64,000 nt of DNA from positions 62,001 to 126,000 of the forward strand of contig CAVUUV010000002.1 of NCBI GenBank assembly GCA_963744905.1, in the 5' to 3' direction. Numbering within the stretch: position 1 is the stretch's first letter; every line of letters begins with the position of its first letter. Positions 28,062-37,981 of this stretch are shown piece by piece. The position numbers and the translations under genes are program-made. The stretch comes from DATFFO01 sp963744905. GTDB lineage: Bacteria; Actinomycetota; Acidimicrobiia; Spongiisociales; ZC4RG35. Below the pieces are notes generated by a model. That model was given only the letters and a program-made list of their open reading frames with translations. It searched no databases and was not told the origin of the DNA.

Positions 28062-29255
28062 GTGTCCTGTCCGCTTGAAAGGGTGCATTATTTGGTGGTG
28101 TGTGCTGTTGCGATGATCTGGCCGCAGTAACGGGCGATGGAGTTGAGGATCTCTTCTGCGGTCTTGTGCCAGATGAACGGTTTGGGGTCGGTGTTCCATT
28201 TGTCGATCCAGTCGAGAATGTCATCGGCGAGCTGTTTGACCGACTGGTGGGCTCCCCGTTTCAGCTTCTTGGTGGTCAATGCGGAGAACCATCGTTCGAC
28301 CAGGTTGAGCCAGGAGCTGTAGGTGGGGGTGAAGTGGAGGTGGAATCTCCGGTGGCGTAACAGCCAGCGGTGCACCCTGGGGGTCTTGTGAGTGGACAGG
28401 TTGTCCAACACCAGATGCACGTCGAGGTGGTCGGGGACCTCCCGGTTGATCCGGTTGAGGAACCGGACGAACTCGTCGCTTGTGTGCGATGGCCGTAGGT
28501 CGGTGATCACCCTCCCCTGGGCCACATCCAACGCGGCGAACAGATCCAGGGTCCCGTGACGTAGATAGTCATGGGTGGCCCGGGCTGGGGTGCCGCACAG
28601 CATCGGCAAGGTGGGTGCGGTGCGGTCCAACGCCTGGATCTGGGGTTTCTCGTCGACGGCGAACACCACCGCCGCTTCAGGCGGGTTCAGATACAACCCC
28701 ACAATGTCACGGGTCTTTTCGATCAGGTCCGGATCCGGTGAGATCTTGTGTGACTCCTCCTTCCATGGTTTGAGACCGAACGCCCGCCAGATCTCAGCCA
28801 CGGTGGTCTTGGAGATCCCATGCCTTTTCGCCAGATCCCTGGTCGACCAATGAGTCGCATCCTCGGGTGCCGACTCCAACGTGTCGACCACCACCGCCTC
28901 GATCGTCTCATCAGAGACCGTCCGCACAGCACCCGGCCGGGGAGCATCACAAAGACCCTCCAGCCGGGCCTCAACAAACCGGCGACGCCATTTCGACACC
29001 GTCGCCGGATGGACCCGCTCCGCCGCCGCCACCTCCTTGTTGGTCGCCCCCTCAGCACACGCCAACACGATCCGAGACCGCTGCGCCAACGCCTGGGACG
29101 ACGAACGACGCCTCACCCAGCGCTCCAGGGTCTCCCGCTCACCATCAGACAACTCGATGACCGCTGTCGGCCGTCCACGCCTCACCATGATCCGCCTCCA
29201 CAATGATCCAACACACAGCAACAGAATAACGCGACGAACCAACCGGACAGGACAC
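28062..29255 (-). mobile_element. IS630-family insertion sequence, complete
   Basis: 1,194-bp element with terminal inverted repeats: GTGTCCTGTCCGCTT at 28062-28076 against GTGTCCTGTCCGGTT read inward from 29255 (14 of 15). A TA dinucleotide flanks each end (28060-28061 and 29256-29257), the target duplication expected for IS630/Tc1-mariner elements. The transposase is intact. It sits about 115 bp upstream of rfbC and so may cut the rfb operon off from distal upstream regulatory DNA. Confidence 0.9.
28088..29188 (-). CDS. IS630-family DDE transposase
   Basis: 366 aa, intact. N-terminal helix-turn-helix region ATNKEVAAAERVHPATVSKW and a second one (DLAKRHGISKTTVAEIW). The catalytic triad residues are in VFAVDEKPQIQ (D), LVLDNLSTHK (D) and SSWLNLVERWF (E). 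The start ATG at 29186-29188 is chosen; the longer reading begins outside the sensible N-terminus. It lies wholly inside the inverted repeats. Confidence 0.92.
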   Translation of the reverse strand: MVRRGRPTAVIELSDGERETLERWVRRRSSSQALAQRSRIVLACAEGATNKEVAAAERVHPATVSKWRRRFVEARLEGLCDAPRPGAVRTVSDETIEAVVVDTLESAPEDATHWSTRDLAKRHGISKTTVAEIWRAFGLKPWKEESHKISPDPDLIEKTRDIVGLYLNPPEAAVVFAVDEKPQIQALDRTAPTLPMLCGTPARATHDYLRHGTLDLFAALDVAQGRVITDLRPSHTSDEFVRFLNRINREVPDHLDVHLVLDNLSTHKTPRVHRWLLRHRRFHLHFTPTYSSWLNLVERWFSALTTKKLKRGAHQSVKQLADDILDWIDKWNTDPKPFIWHKTAEEILNSIARYCGQIIATAHTTK

Positions 29256-29257
29256 TA

Positions 29258-29420
29258 GGAGCCTGTTGGATAATGCCGTTGCTCGGATTGGCGGCCAGGC
29301 GCGCCAGCCGCAAGGCCGAGGTTTCGCCACTCCTTGTGCCGGAATGGCGGGGCCGAGAACGCAGTGGGTGGTGATGCATGGTCGTCAAGATGGGTGACAT
29401 GCATTGTTCAACGGGCTCCT
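29258..29420. repeat. Small inverted-repeat-bounded element (MITE-like or solo IS ends)
   Basis: GAGCCTGTTGGATAATGC at 29258-29275 and, on the opposite strand, GAGCCCGTTGAACAATGC read inward from 29419 match at 15 of 18 positions. CTAG occurs at both outer edges. The 163-bp interior has no convincing coding sequence. The right repeat adjoins the stop codon of the IS481 relic, so the unit could be two inverted IS481-type ends rather than an independent MITE. Confidence 0.5.
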
Positions 29421-30400
29421 AGATGTGCTCCGCGGGCAGGTTGTCCCGGATGGTGTGGTTGGGAGGTGGCCCAGCCGAGTGATCCGTCGGGTCGGTGGTG
29501 ATCGTAGAAGTGGATGAACCCGCTGTAGGCCCGTGGCGTTCGGTCTCTGAGTTCCAGTGTCGGATGTATTCCCCTTCTTCGAGGAGGATCCGATGGAACC
29601 GTTCAACTTTGCCGTTGGTCTGGGGTCGGCGTGGCCTGGTCTCTTAACGGTGGTGCCAGTGGCAGCGCAAGCTCGATGCCATAGACCTGACCGGTAGCAG
29701 GATCCGTTGTCGGTCAGCACTCGTTTTGGAGTGATGCCACGTGCGAGAAACTAGCCTGCGGCTCTGGTCCAGAATCCGGCGGCGGTGGCTGCCTTCTCAT
29801 CGGTGAGGATCTCCGAGTTGACGACACGGCTAGGGTCGTCGACCGCCGAGTGGATATACCGGTATCTGAAACTGACGATGTTTGGAGGGCTCTCCGGTAT
29901 ATCCGCGCCCTCGTATCCGCCATCCGCCGTCAGGTGGAATCGCAGCGAGTTGCTTGATGTCGACATGGATCAGGTCACCGGAGTCCCCCCCCCACTGATA
30001 TCGTTGCCGCGGGACGAGTGTCTACGGCCCTGTCGCCACGATCCAGCCCTCCCAAGCCCGCCTGATTGAGGATTCGCCGGACTGTCGACGCGCCAATCCA
30101 ACCTCGAAACCGATCCGGTCAGCACCCCAACGACGTTGGCATCGCAGTCGGACGACTCGACGGCGCAGCTGACGAGACGTCCAGTTCGGCGACGAGCGCG
30201 GCCGAGATGACCGATCCAACAGACCAGCCTTACCCTCCGCCAAGAACCGGTCTCGCCACTTTCGGACTGTCTTCGCATCGACTTGGAATCGGTCTGCAGT
30301 GACCTAAACCGTCCAACCCCGGACCCAGGACACAGTCCACCATCCGACGGCCCTCCGGAGTGAGCGGCGCATTGGGATGCTGGGATCTAGCGTGCGACAT
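29419..30400 (-). pseudogene. IS481-family transposase relic
   Basis: Joined over several frames it reads as one IS481 transposase. Pieces in order: NAPLTPEGRRMV near the start ATG at 30400; the helix-turn-helix ADRFQVDAKTVRKWRDRF; AGLLDRSSRPRSSP; GDLIHVDIKQLAAIP; VLTDNGSCYRSGLW (catalytic D); and RPQTNGKVERFHR (catalytic E). At least four frame changes are needed, so it is inactive or badly sequenced. The stop adjoins the inverted repeat at 29402-29420, as is common in this family. Confidence 0.75.
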
Positions 30401-30500
30401 GAGCCCTTATGAGTTGTGAGTCGCCTAACCCACAGTCTCATTCGGAGGGCTCAACCATTCACACCATTCCGCCAGGGACAACGTTCCCGGTTGTCACACC

Positions 30501-30506
30501 TAGACT
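30501..30506 (+). promoter_or_regulatory. Probable leaderless -10 box (TAGACT)
   Basis: TAGACT ends 8 nt before the ATG at 30515 and favours that start over the longer reading from 30416. Confidence 0.45.
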
Positions 30507-30514
30507 CCCCCGCC

Positions 30515-33500
30515 ATGGCAGCTCCTGGCCTAACCACAGCTCCACTCGTTGTCTTGTGCAGCCATCGCTCCGGGTCAAGCGCCTTCATGAATCTGCTCAC
30601 CGCAGCCGGTCTCCATCTTGGGAAGACCTTGCCTCCCGCCCCGGAGAATCCACGCGGCTTCTTCGAAAATGCCGAGATCGTGCAACGGAACCGTGAAATC
30701 CTGAGTACCTGTGATCGCGACTGGACCTGTCCGCCTCACCACATCGACCCGCAGCAAATCGATAGAGCACGCCAGGCCGACGTGGTCAACCATCTCATGG
30801 AAGCGAATCGTGTCTGGGGATTCAAAGACCCACGGACCCTGTTCACTCTGACCCTCTGGGCGGACTGCCTACCTTCAGTGCGGCTGGTCGGGGTCTACCG
30901 AAACACGCACGACGTGGCACGGTCGTTGGTTGGGCGAAACGGCTTCTCGTCTGAGGATGCCACCCGGATCGCTCTAACTTACACGAGGCGGTTGGCAGAC
31001 GCTCACAGAGCATTGGGTTTCCCGATCATCTCGTTTGATGCCGACGGGACCACGTTCGTCGATCGGACGTCTCAGATAGCGGATCGCTTGGGTCTGAATT
31101 GCGATCCAGACAAACTGGCGCGCTTCTATGAAGAGGATCTAGTCCATCATCATGTTGCCGATGCCGTTGCCACAGAAGCCGACGAGTATCTATCCGCTGC
31201 CGCCTCGGCACCCATTGGCGAGCTCTGGGCCATAGAGAGCTCTAAGTTGATTCGAATCTGGGATCGGCTCCCAAGGCACCGTGATCTCGAACTCCCCATG
31301 GATCTGGGTCCCACGTATGCTCTACGGAGAGACGCGCTGCTACGTGACGCTCTACGACGCCAGGGAGGGACAGGGCGCGTCGGAGTAATCGAGCGGAACC
31401 AGCAGACCCCGAGCCTTCCCGATGTGACGCCGGTGGTAATAACCAAGGACTTGATCCTCCACGGTCGCCCACCGATTCTGCCCCTGAGTCACGTCATTGG
31501 GACGAATGCACTTGACGGAATCCCTCCCTCCGATATCCGGAGTCTGTTCGAGGGGTTGGAAGGCCTGCTCGAACCAACCGCATTGGTGGAGATCGGCGGT
31601 TGGATCACTGATTCTGACCGTATCCCGGCCACCCAGCTAATGAGACCCGCAGATGTTCTCGCCTCAAGAGCGGAGCCGCCCTTTCTCCACCACGTCGATG
31701 AGGTCACCACGGCTCTCCTCGGGACCCGATTGTCCCTCGTTGACCTCCAGGTCTCCCCCGGTGGGCGTACCTATCTGATTCTGGACAACTATGGACACAC
31801 AGGTCGCCGAACTCTGCAGCCGCGATCACTCCGCCGCCAGCTGGATGAGGTCAACGAGCGCATCAAGGGGCTGTCATCCGAACGAGACCAAATGGCGATG
31901 GCGCTGAGAGTCGAGAGGGAAGCACTCGAACGAGTCGAAGGAAACCTCACTGCGGGCGAAGCGCAGATATCCCAGCTGAGATCTGCGCTTGAGAAGGAAT
32001 CCAAGGAAGTCACGCGACTACTCGGTGAGGTCGAGGAGAAGGAGGCGCTCCATCAGCAGTTAGCTGACACGACCAGACGATTGAACGAATCCAAGCGCTC
32101 TCGCAAGGTAGTTGAAAGGGAACTGAAGAAGGCCCAGAAAGCTGCACTGCTTGCGCAGACAGCACGAGATCGACTCGAAGCTCGCCGCGCGGTACGACTA
32201 GCACTTGCACTCACCCGACCCTTGAAGCCGCTGTTCAGTGTTATCCGACGGCCACGCCAAAGAGGCTCCAGGAGTACCTCACGCGAAGAACCCGCCGCCA
32301 CTCTGCCCTCAAAGCGTCGGTTGACCAGAAGGCAGGTAACTGCTGGCATTCGGCGAAGTCGGCCTGCCAGCATGTCATCTGGCCCGAATATCTCGATCAT
32401 CATTCCGACGCGTAACGGTGCTCATCACCTCGCCCGCCTTCTTCCCGGCCTAGAAATGACCGGCTACAGATCATTCGAGGTCATCGTTGTCGACAATGCC
32501 TCCACGGATGACACGGACGAGGTCTTGGGTCGACAGTGGTCGTTTCCCGTCAACGTGATCAGAAACAGGAACAACAGCTCCTTCTCAGCGGCGAGCAACA
32601 ACGGGGTCAAAGCTGCTTCGGGCGAACTTCTACTCTTCTTGAACAATGACATTGAACCAATTGAACCCAATTGGCTCGGTTCAATGGTCGCTGCACTTGC
32701 ACCGAAGGACAGGGTGGCAACCGGTGCGTTGCTGATATACCCGGAGATGGAAGACGACGAGATCTCCTTCACGGTGCAGCATGCAGGTATCGAGCTGAGC
32801 AAGCGCGATGGGGCGCCCCATGCCTTCAACGTCACAAGCGAAGATCCTCTTGATCCAGCTCTTTCCGCTACTTGGAGGGCGCAGGCGGTTACCGCCGCGG
32901 CAATGCTCGTGCGACGAGACGCCTTTCAGCAGGTCGGTGGGTTCGACGAGGGCTATGTGTACGGGGCTGAAGACGTCGACTTATGCCTCAGGCTGGCCCA
33001 CCTTGGCCAGATCGTCGTATCGGGAGATGCGGCTCTTTTTCACTATGAATCAGCGAGTCAACGGGGTGAGATAAGGGAGTTGATCCGCATCAACAGGATC
33101 GGAAACTGGCGACGCTTCGCCGAGAGGTGGGGACCCACCCTCAACCGCACCCTGACTGAGCAAAGGCTGATGGGAAGGGGGAGCCCCGATCGGCCCTCCA
33201 CCGTTGCCATTACACTCACTCGTAACAATCCGAGCAGCGGCTGGGGTGACTACTACACAGCCCACGAACTGGGGGAGGCCTTTGAGGCCCGTGGCTGGCG
33301 AGTCATATATGCCGAGCGTCATCAAGAGAACTGGTACGAAATCGATGAAGGCGTGGATCTTATCGTTTCTCTTCTGGACGCCTTCGATGTACGTAAGGCA
33401 CCAAGGGGTGCGTACACCATCGCCTGGGTACGTAACTGGGTCGAGCGATGGATCGAACGTCCGTACCTCGAAGCATTCGATCTGGTGGTAGCGTCGAGTA

Positions 33501-35054
33501 ACAAGGCCGCCGCAGAAATCGCCGAAAGGACGCGGTTCGATCCCAAAGTCGTTCCTCTGGCTACAAACCCCGAACGCTTCGCACCAGGACCCCCTGTTCC
33601 CACATTCGAAGCAGATTATGCCTTCACGGGAAACAACTGGGGCGCAGGGCGTGACCTCATACCAATGCTCGAGGTGAGACCGGGAGAACGGCTCCTCGTT
33701 TTCGGCAAGGGATGGGAAAGTGAGCCCAGAGTTGCCCGATATTGGCGTGGCCATCTCGACTATGGCCTGCTGCCCGATCTCTATCGCTCCGTGAAGCTGG
33801 TACTCGACGACACGGCTGGACCGACGCTGCCATACGCCTTCTTGAACGGACGTGTTTTCGATGCTCTGGCGTCGGGAACACTCGTGCTCAGCGATAACCG
33901 CGAGGGATCCGATGAAATGTTTGGCGGGCTACTCCCAACATACGAAACGCGGGCCGAGCTACGGACGCAACTGGACAAATTTCTGGGCGACGATAAATTG
34001 CGAGAGAAGACAGCAATTGAGTTGCGGGACCTAGTCCTCCAAAATCACACGTATGAGCAGGTCCCGGATCGGCTAATTGCGGCAGCCCTGGCGGACATAG
34101 ACCGCCCCCGAGTCGCCTTGAAAATCGGAGTGCCTCACGTTGAGGAGATGGAACAGTGGGGGGACACGCACTTTGCCGCGTTCATTGGCTACCGCACTGG
34201 CGGCCATTGGCTTTCCCACGGAGATCCACATACTCCCCGACTGGGAACGTCCCGATCGACAGGATTGCGATGTCGTTGTGCATCTACGGGGCCTGACGAG
34301 CTATGCGCCCAAAGCAGCCCACGTCAATGTGCTTTGGGTCATCAGCCATCCAGATGACCTTTCTCCAGGTGAGTGCGATAAGTACGACCTGGTGCTTGTC
34401 GCTTCAAGGAGTTATGCCGAGCATCTCGCCCAGGAGACCACCGTACCTGTGGTGTTCATGCCGCAGGCTACAGACCCAAGGCGCTTTCATCCGCACGAGA
34501 AGTCCACGGCTCCCAGAACCGAGCTTCTGTTCGTTGGAAACAGTCGACAACAGCGGCGACAAGGAGTGAACTGGGCCGTTGAAAGCGGCCTACCATTGAC
34601 GATCTATGGAAGAGACTGGGGTGGACTTGTCCCGGCGCGGACTGTGCGTGGAGAACACTGGCCCAACGAAAGGCTAGGCGAACTCTACTCAGCGGCGAAA
34701 GTCGTACTAAACGATCACTGGCCAGATATGAGACAACAGGGTTTTGTATCTAATCGGATCTTCGACGTGCTTGCTTCTGGGGGGGTTGTGATCAGCGACC
34801 CGGTCGACGGATTGGAGGATCTGTTTGGCGATCTCGTTCCCACCTACCGGTCCGCAGACGAGTTGAAACTGCTCGTCAGCCAGTTGATTAGCGATACGGA
34901 GCGTCGCGCCGAGATTGCATCGAAGGGAACAGAGCTGGTTGCAGCCCAGCACACGTTCGATCAGCGCGCACACCAGCTGGTTGAACTCTTGAAACCCATG
35001 CTCCAAGCCCGGGCCAAGAACCTTGGTGGCGACCTATTCGAGCTTTCAGACTGA
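30515..35054 (+). CDS. Giant modular sulfotransferase / GT2 / CgeB / CgeB protein, one frameshift
   Basis: Repaired length about 1,512 aa. Residues 10-270 resemble a sulfotransferase: CSHRSGSSAFMNLL is a PAPS 5'-phosphosulfate-loop-like motif, and YRNTHDVARSLVGR matches the 3'-phosphate region. Residues about 440-560 are a charged coiled coil. From about 622 a GT2 domain has ISIIIPTRNGAHHLARLL, VIVVDNASTDDTDEVL, LLFLNNDIEP and GAEDVDLCLRLA. From about 900 to 1200 and again from about 1223 to the end are two CgeB-like GT-B domains, each with an NRIFDVLASG-type motif and LVPTYR or LLPTYE. An extra base near 34178 shifts frame between the CgeB modules. It probably builds and decorates a repeating unit. 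Confidence 0.75.
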
Positions 35055-35239
35055 GTGTCGACGGTTTCGAACGAGCATCCAGAGTCGAAGCTGTGCCCAA
35101 GTTGGAATCGCTTGCCATCTGACCTCCTAGTCACCAGATCAACCGGGTCTGCTCAGAACGAGCCCCGACGACCATCACTTTTCGAGACTGCGCGGTGAAG
35201 TGGGGAGGCGTCGTCTGGTGAGAATGCCAGCGTGAGTGT

Positions 35240-35294
35240 CAGGGCCCCTCGATACTCGGTGATGTTCAAGTCATCGAGCAAGGAGGGGGCCCTG
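35240..35294 (+). other. Hairpin abutting the start codon of an ISL3-type transposase
   Basis: CAGGGCCC (35240-35247) pairs with GGGCCCTG (35287-35294), and CTCGAT (35248-35253) with ATCGAG (35273-35278). The 3' arm ends at the base before the ATG at 35295. The ISL3 copy at 37981 has the same arrangement with different paired bases. Confidence 0.6.
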
Positions 35295-35450
35295 ATGGAG
35301 CCCGATCGTATGTCCGTTCGTCTGCATCTGCGTCGCATCCGCGTGATAGCGGTGCTGGTGGACGTGATCGAGAAGCTGGTGGTCGAGGTGACGGACGCCC
35401 GTCGGGTGTTCCGCTGCCCACATTGTGGGATCATCGCGATTCCGTGGGCC
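35295..35450 (+). pseudogene. ISL3-family transposase, 5' fragment
   Basis: About 50 codons from an ATG after a conserved hairpin: VEVTDARRVFRCPHCG matches the N-terminal zinc-binding region of ISL3 transposases. The reading then runs into antisense sequence of another ISL3 fragment at about 35450-35476, so the rest of the element is missing. Confidence 0.55.
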
Positions 35451-35475
35451 AGGCTCTTGTGGACTGGTTGGGGTG

Positions 35476-35640
35476 ATCATGGCATGCCTGGGGTGATGAG
35501 GATGGTTCTGGCGGCGAGGTTGGCAATGTTTCGGAAGCCATATGCGGCGCGATTGAGGACGCCGATTTTGTTCATGCGTCCTTCGATGTGGCCGTTGGTG
35601 GCTCGGTCTCCGTTGTCGTGGAAGGCGAAGATCTTGAGGT
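35476..35640 (-). pseudogene. ISL3-family transposase, 3' fragment
   Basis: On the minus strand the sequence reads ATNGHIEGRMNKIGVLNRAA then YGFRNIANLAARTIL, the conserved C-terminus of ISL3 transposases (normally TNGPIEG...NKIK...AYGFRN), and stops at 35476. It adjoins the stop of the GT-C gene at 35640. Confidence 0.65.
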
Positions 35641-37145
35641 TACGGAACTAACCAGATAGTGATGGGTGGGTCCCGACGTTGGCGTAGTGTTAGTCGAACG
35701 CCCCGAACTGCCAAACAAGACGCATCCACGGGAGAAGAACGTCGCGGATAATCGATAAAGACAGCTGGACCGGCTTGAGTGCATGAGCGGGACACGAAAT
35801 CTTCCGGCGACGCCTTCGTTAGTTCCACCTTGTGCAAATAGTATCGAAATGAAGAGAGCGCCCTGTCAGTGACGGCGGCCTTCAGAGGCGCTGCACTGTC
35901 GACGACTGCGGCTGCACCTTTGAAATCCTCGATGGGCACCGAGACAATTGGGCTTGCGAAACGACCGAATCCGACGCCGATGGCTACACATAGAGCCGCA
36001 ACCGTGATGGCGGCGACGCCGCGAGAGAGCGGAGCTGAAGCCAATGACCACAGCATGGAGCCACCCAGTGCTGTGAGCGCGAGAATAGGAAGGAGCAGGT
36101 AGCTCACGTATCGGTCCCATATTCCAGCCTGTCTCACCGCCAAGCCAACGAAGACCATGGCACCGGGAAGGACGAGATGCATCAGTTCAGTCCAGTGTCG
36201 TGCCCGGACTAGAGACGCCATCCCTGCTATTACCAGTGCGCACGCCAGGAGTAGTGCGATTCCAGCCGGGAGTGTCAGTTCGAAGATCGGTCTTACAAGA
36301 CGATTGACTGGCTCGATAGCCACGTTGCTGAGAGTCACAAAGCCGTCCCGGGCGTGTGCTGCGGTGCCAGCACGTCCTCGGACGGCCGCCGGGTCGACGA
36401 GTGCGCTCCGCAATGGCCAATAGAAGAGAATCGATGCGACCGCTACGGTACCAGCCATGAGCGTCAACTTTCCACGCTCGCGACGCGATATCAACAGAAT
36501 CGCGCCGTGTGCAGCAAATGGCAGCAAGAGCGGATATATCGTCCATATCCCTATTAGCGAGCCGACAATAAACCATGCAATATGCCGTCCGGTGATCCTT
36601 TCGTCGCGCTGCATTGTGAGTGAGGCTACCAAGACGATAGCTGCGCCCAATGATGCGAGTCCCCAGCCTCGCGCCTGACGAAATGCATCGAAATGTAGAG
36701 GACTCACGGTTATCAGAAATATGAAGATTATGGTCGTTAGCTGCCCATGGTGGGTCCATAGCCAATAGGCGACGAGCGTTACCGCGATCGTAGCGGGAAC
36801 CACGCTGCCGATTCGCAATATGACCTCGTTATTGCCCAAGATCGTAGTGTCGAGGGTTGAGAGAACGCTGTAGAGAGGATGGTTATTCGATATGTATGCA
36901 GTAGGATCGAAAATGTTCGCGAAACCGTGGCTGACATAATGGTTCGCTGTGTACATTTCGTCCTCCCAGAGACTCATCGTCAACCCAAGACTCCTGGATA
37001 GGACGTAGACGACGCATATCAGCAGAAGCGAAAAATAGTGGTTTTGGGGGCCAGATAGCCGTATCTTCGGACGTGAGGATGCTTCTGTCGAACATAGATG
37101 GAGAGTCGGCAGAGTTAAGAAGGAAGTGTAGACGGAATGGCCCAC
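35640..37145 (-). CDS. GT-C membrane glycosyltransferase (GT39-like)
   Basis: 501 aa, about ten hydrophobic helices. The first loop has LTMSLWEDEMYTANHYVSHG (acidic EDE, GT-C donor-site type), and SPLHFDAFRQARGWGLASLG corresponds to the second GT39 motif. The C-terminal about 90 residues are soluble. Base composition is visibly richer in A+T than the glycan genes at 6991-14245, suggesting separate ancestry. It is bracketed on both sides by ISL3 fragments. The N-terminal about 35 residues before the first helix are poorly supported, so the start may be further in. Confidence 0.7.
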   Translation of the reverse strand: MGHSVYTSFLTLPTLHLCSTEASSRPKIRLSGPQNHYFSLLLICVVYVLSRSLGLTMSLWEDEMYTANHYVSHGFANIFDPTAYISNNHPLYSVLSTLDTTILGNNEVILRIGSVVPATIAVTLVAYWLWTHHGQLTTIIFIFLITVSPLHFDAFRQARGWGLASLGAAIVLVASLTMQRDERITGRHIAWFIVGSLIGIWTIYPLLLPFAAHGAILLISRRERGKLTLMAGTVAVASILFYWPLRSALVDPAAVRGRAGTAAHARDGFVTLSNVAIEPVNRLVRPIFELTLPAGIALLLACALVIAGMASLVRARHWTELMHLVLPGAMVFVGLAVRQAGIWDRYVSYLLLPILALTALGGSMLWSLASAPLSRGVAAITVAALCVAIGVGFGRFASPIVSVPIEDFKGAAAVVDSAAPLKAAVTDRALSSFRYYLHKVELTKASPEDFVSRSCTQAGPAVFIDYPRRSSPVDASCLAVRGVRLTLRQRRDPPITIWLVP

Positions 37146-37448
37146 TGGATGGTGGGTGAAGGTTCGCCAGGTGGTCGTGGAAACGGTGTTCTAGTGCTCC
37201 GAGAGGTAAGCGAGATGCAGGGCGAGAGCTTCCCCCATCGGTGTGGTGGCCGCACAGCTACCGGACAACCAGGGAGGCTTCCTGTGCACGCTTAACGCTC
37301 CCCCGACGCGGACTGGCCGCAGGATCCCGTGCGGGCGAATCGGGAAGGTCCGCCCGGTTGCTCTTGTGGCCTGTGTGATGTGGATCTCCAGGCCCGCCGT
37401 GTAACCAGTGGGTTCCGCGGTGGGCGGGGATGGGCACCTCGTCTCGGT

Positions 37449-37882
37449 TCATGGTGATGTTGCCACAGGGAGCATCTGGAGGAGGGCTCTTCGTCCGAGA
37501 TTGGCGCTGTTGATGAAGCCGTGGGCGATTCGTTTCAGGACCCCGAGCTTGGCGTTTATGCCCTCGAGCCGCCCGACGGTTCCCCCATCGGAGCGATCGT
37601 GGTCCGGAAGATGACAGGCGTAGAGTCTCGTCTCCTCAATCGATCAGCGTGGAGATGATCTGGTCGAATACTGGGACGGGATGGTCCTGGTGGGCTGCGA
37701 TGAATGCTTCGAGCGCCTGTTTGGCTTCCTCTGAATCTTGGGCGAGGTAGATGCCGTAGAGGTGTTGGAGCATCCACCAGGCTGCCTCCAGGTGGGGTCG
37801 TCGGGCCACCGACCGCCCGAGGGTTTCGATCTGTCGACGTCGAGACGGCTGAGTTGGAGGTAGCGGTAAGTTGCAGATTTGG
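37449..37882 (-). pseudogene. Older ISL3-type transposase, 3' part (interrupted by a younger ISL3 element)
   Basis: Minus-strand reading: RQIETLGRSVARRPHLEAAW, WMLQHLYGIYLAQDSEEAKQ, HQDHPVPVFDQIISTLID, then after a frame change GRLEGINAKLGVLKRIAHGF and a stop at 37449. These are the middle and C-terminal conserved blocks of an ISL3 transposase. The 5' continuation lies on the other side of the younger element, from 39285. Confidence 0.7.
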
Positions 37883-37925
37883 GGCGCTTCGGAAATGAGC
37901 GGGGTCTGGGGGTCGTAGGTGGTAG

Positions 37926-37981
37926 CAGGGGCTCTGCCAATCTGATCGGTGTTCAACGCCTATCAGAACGGAGAGCCCCTG
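37926..37981 (+). other. Hairpin abutting the ISL3 transposase start codon
   Basis: CAGGGGCTCT (37926-37935) pairs perfectly with AGAGCCCCTG (37972-37981), and CTGAT (37942-37946) with ATCAG (37962-37966). The last G of the 3' arm is the first base of the GTG start codon at 37981. Same architecture as at 35240-35294. Confidence 0.65.

Noticed and set aside
28575..29258. Plus-strand open frames inside the IS630 transposase
   Set aside because: Antisense shadows of the intact transposase; no family motif.
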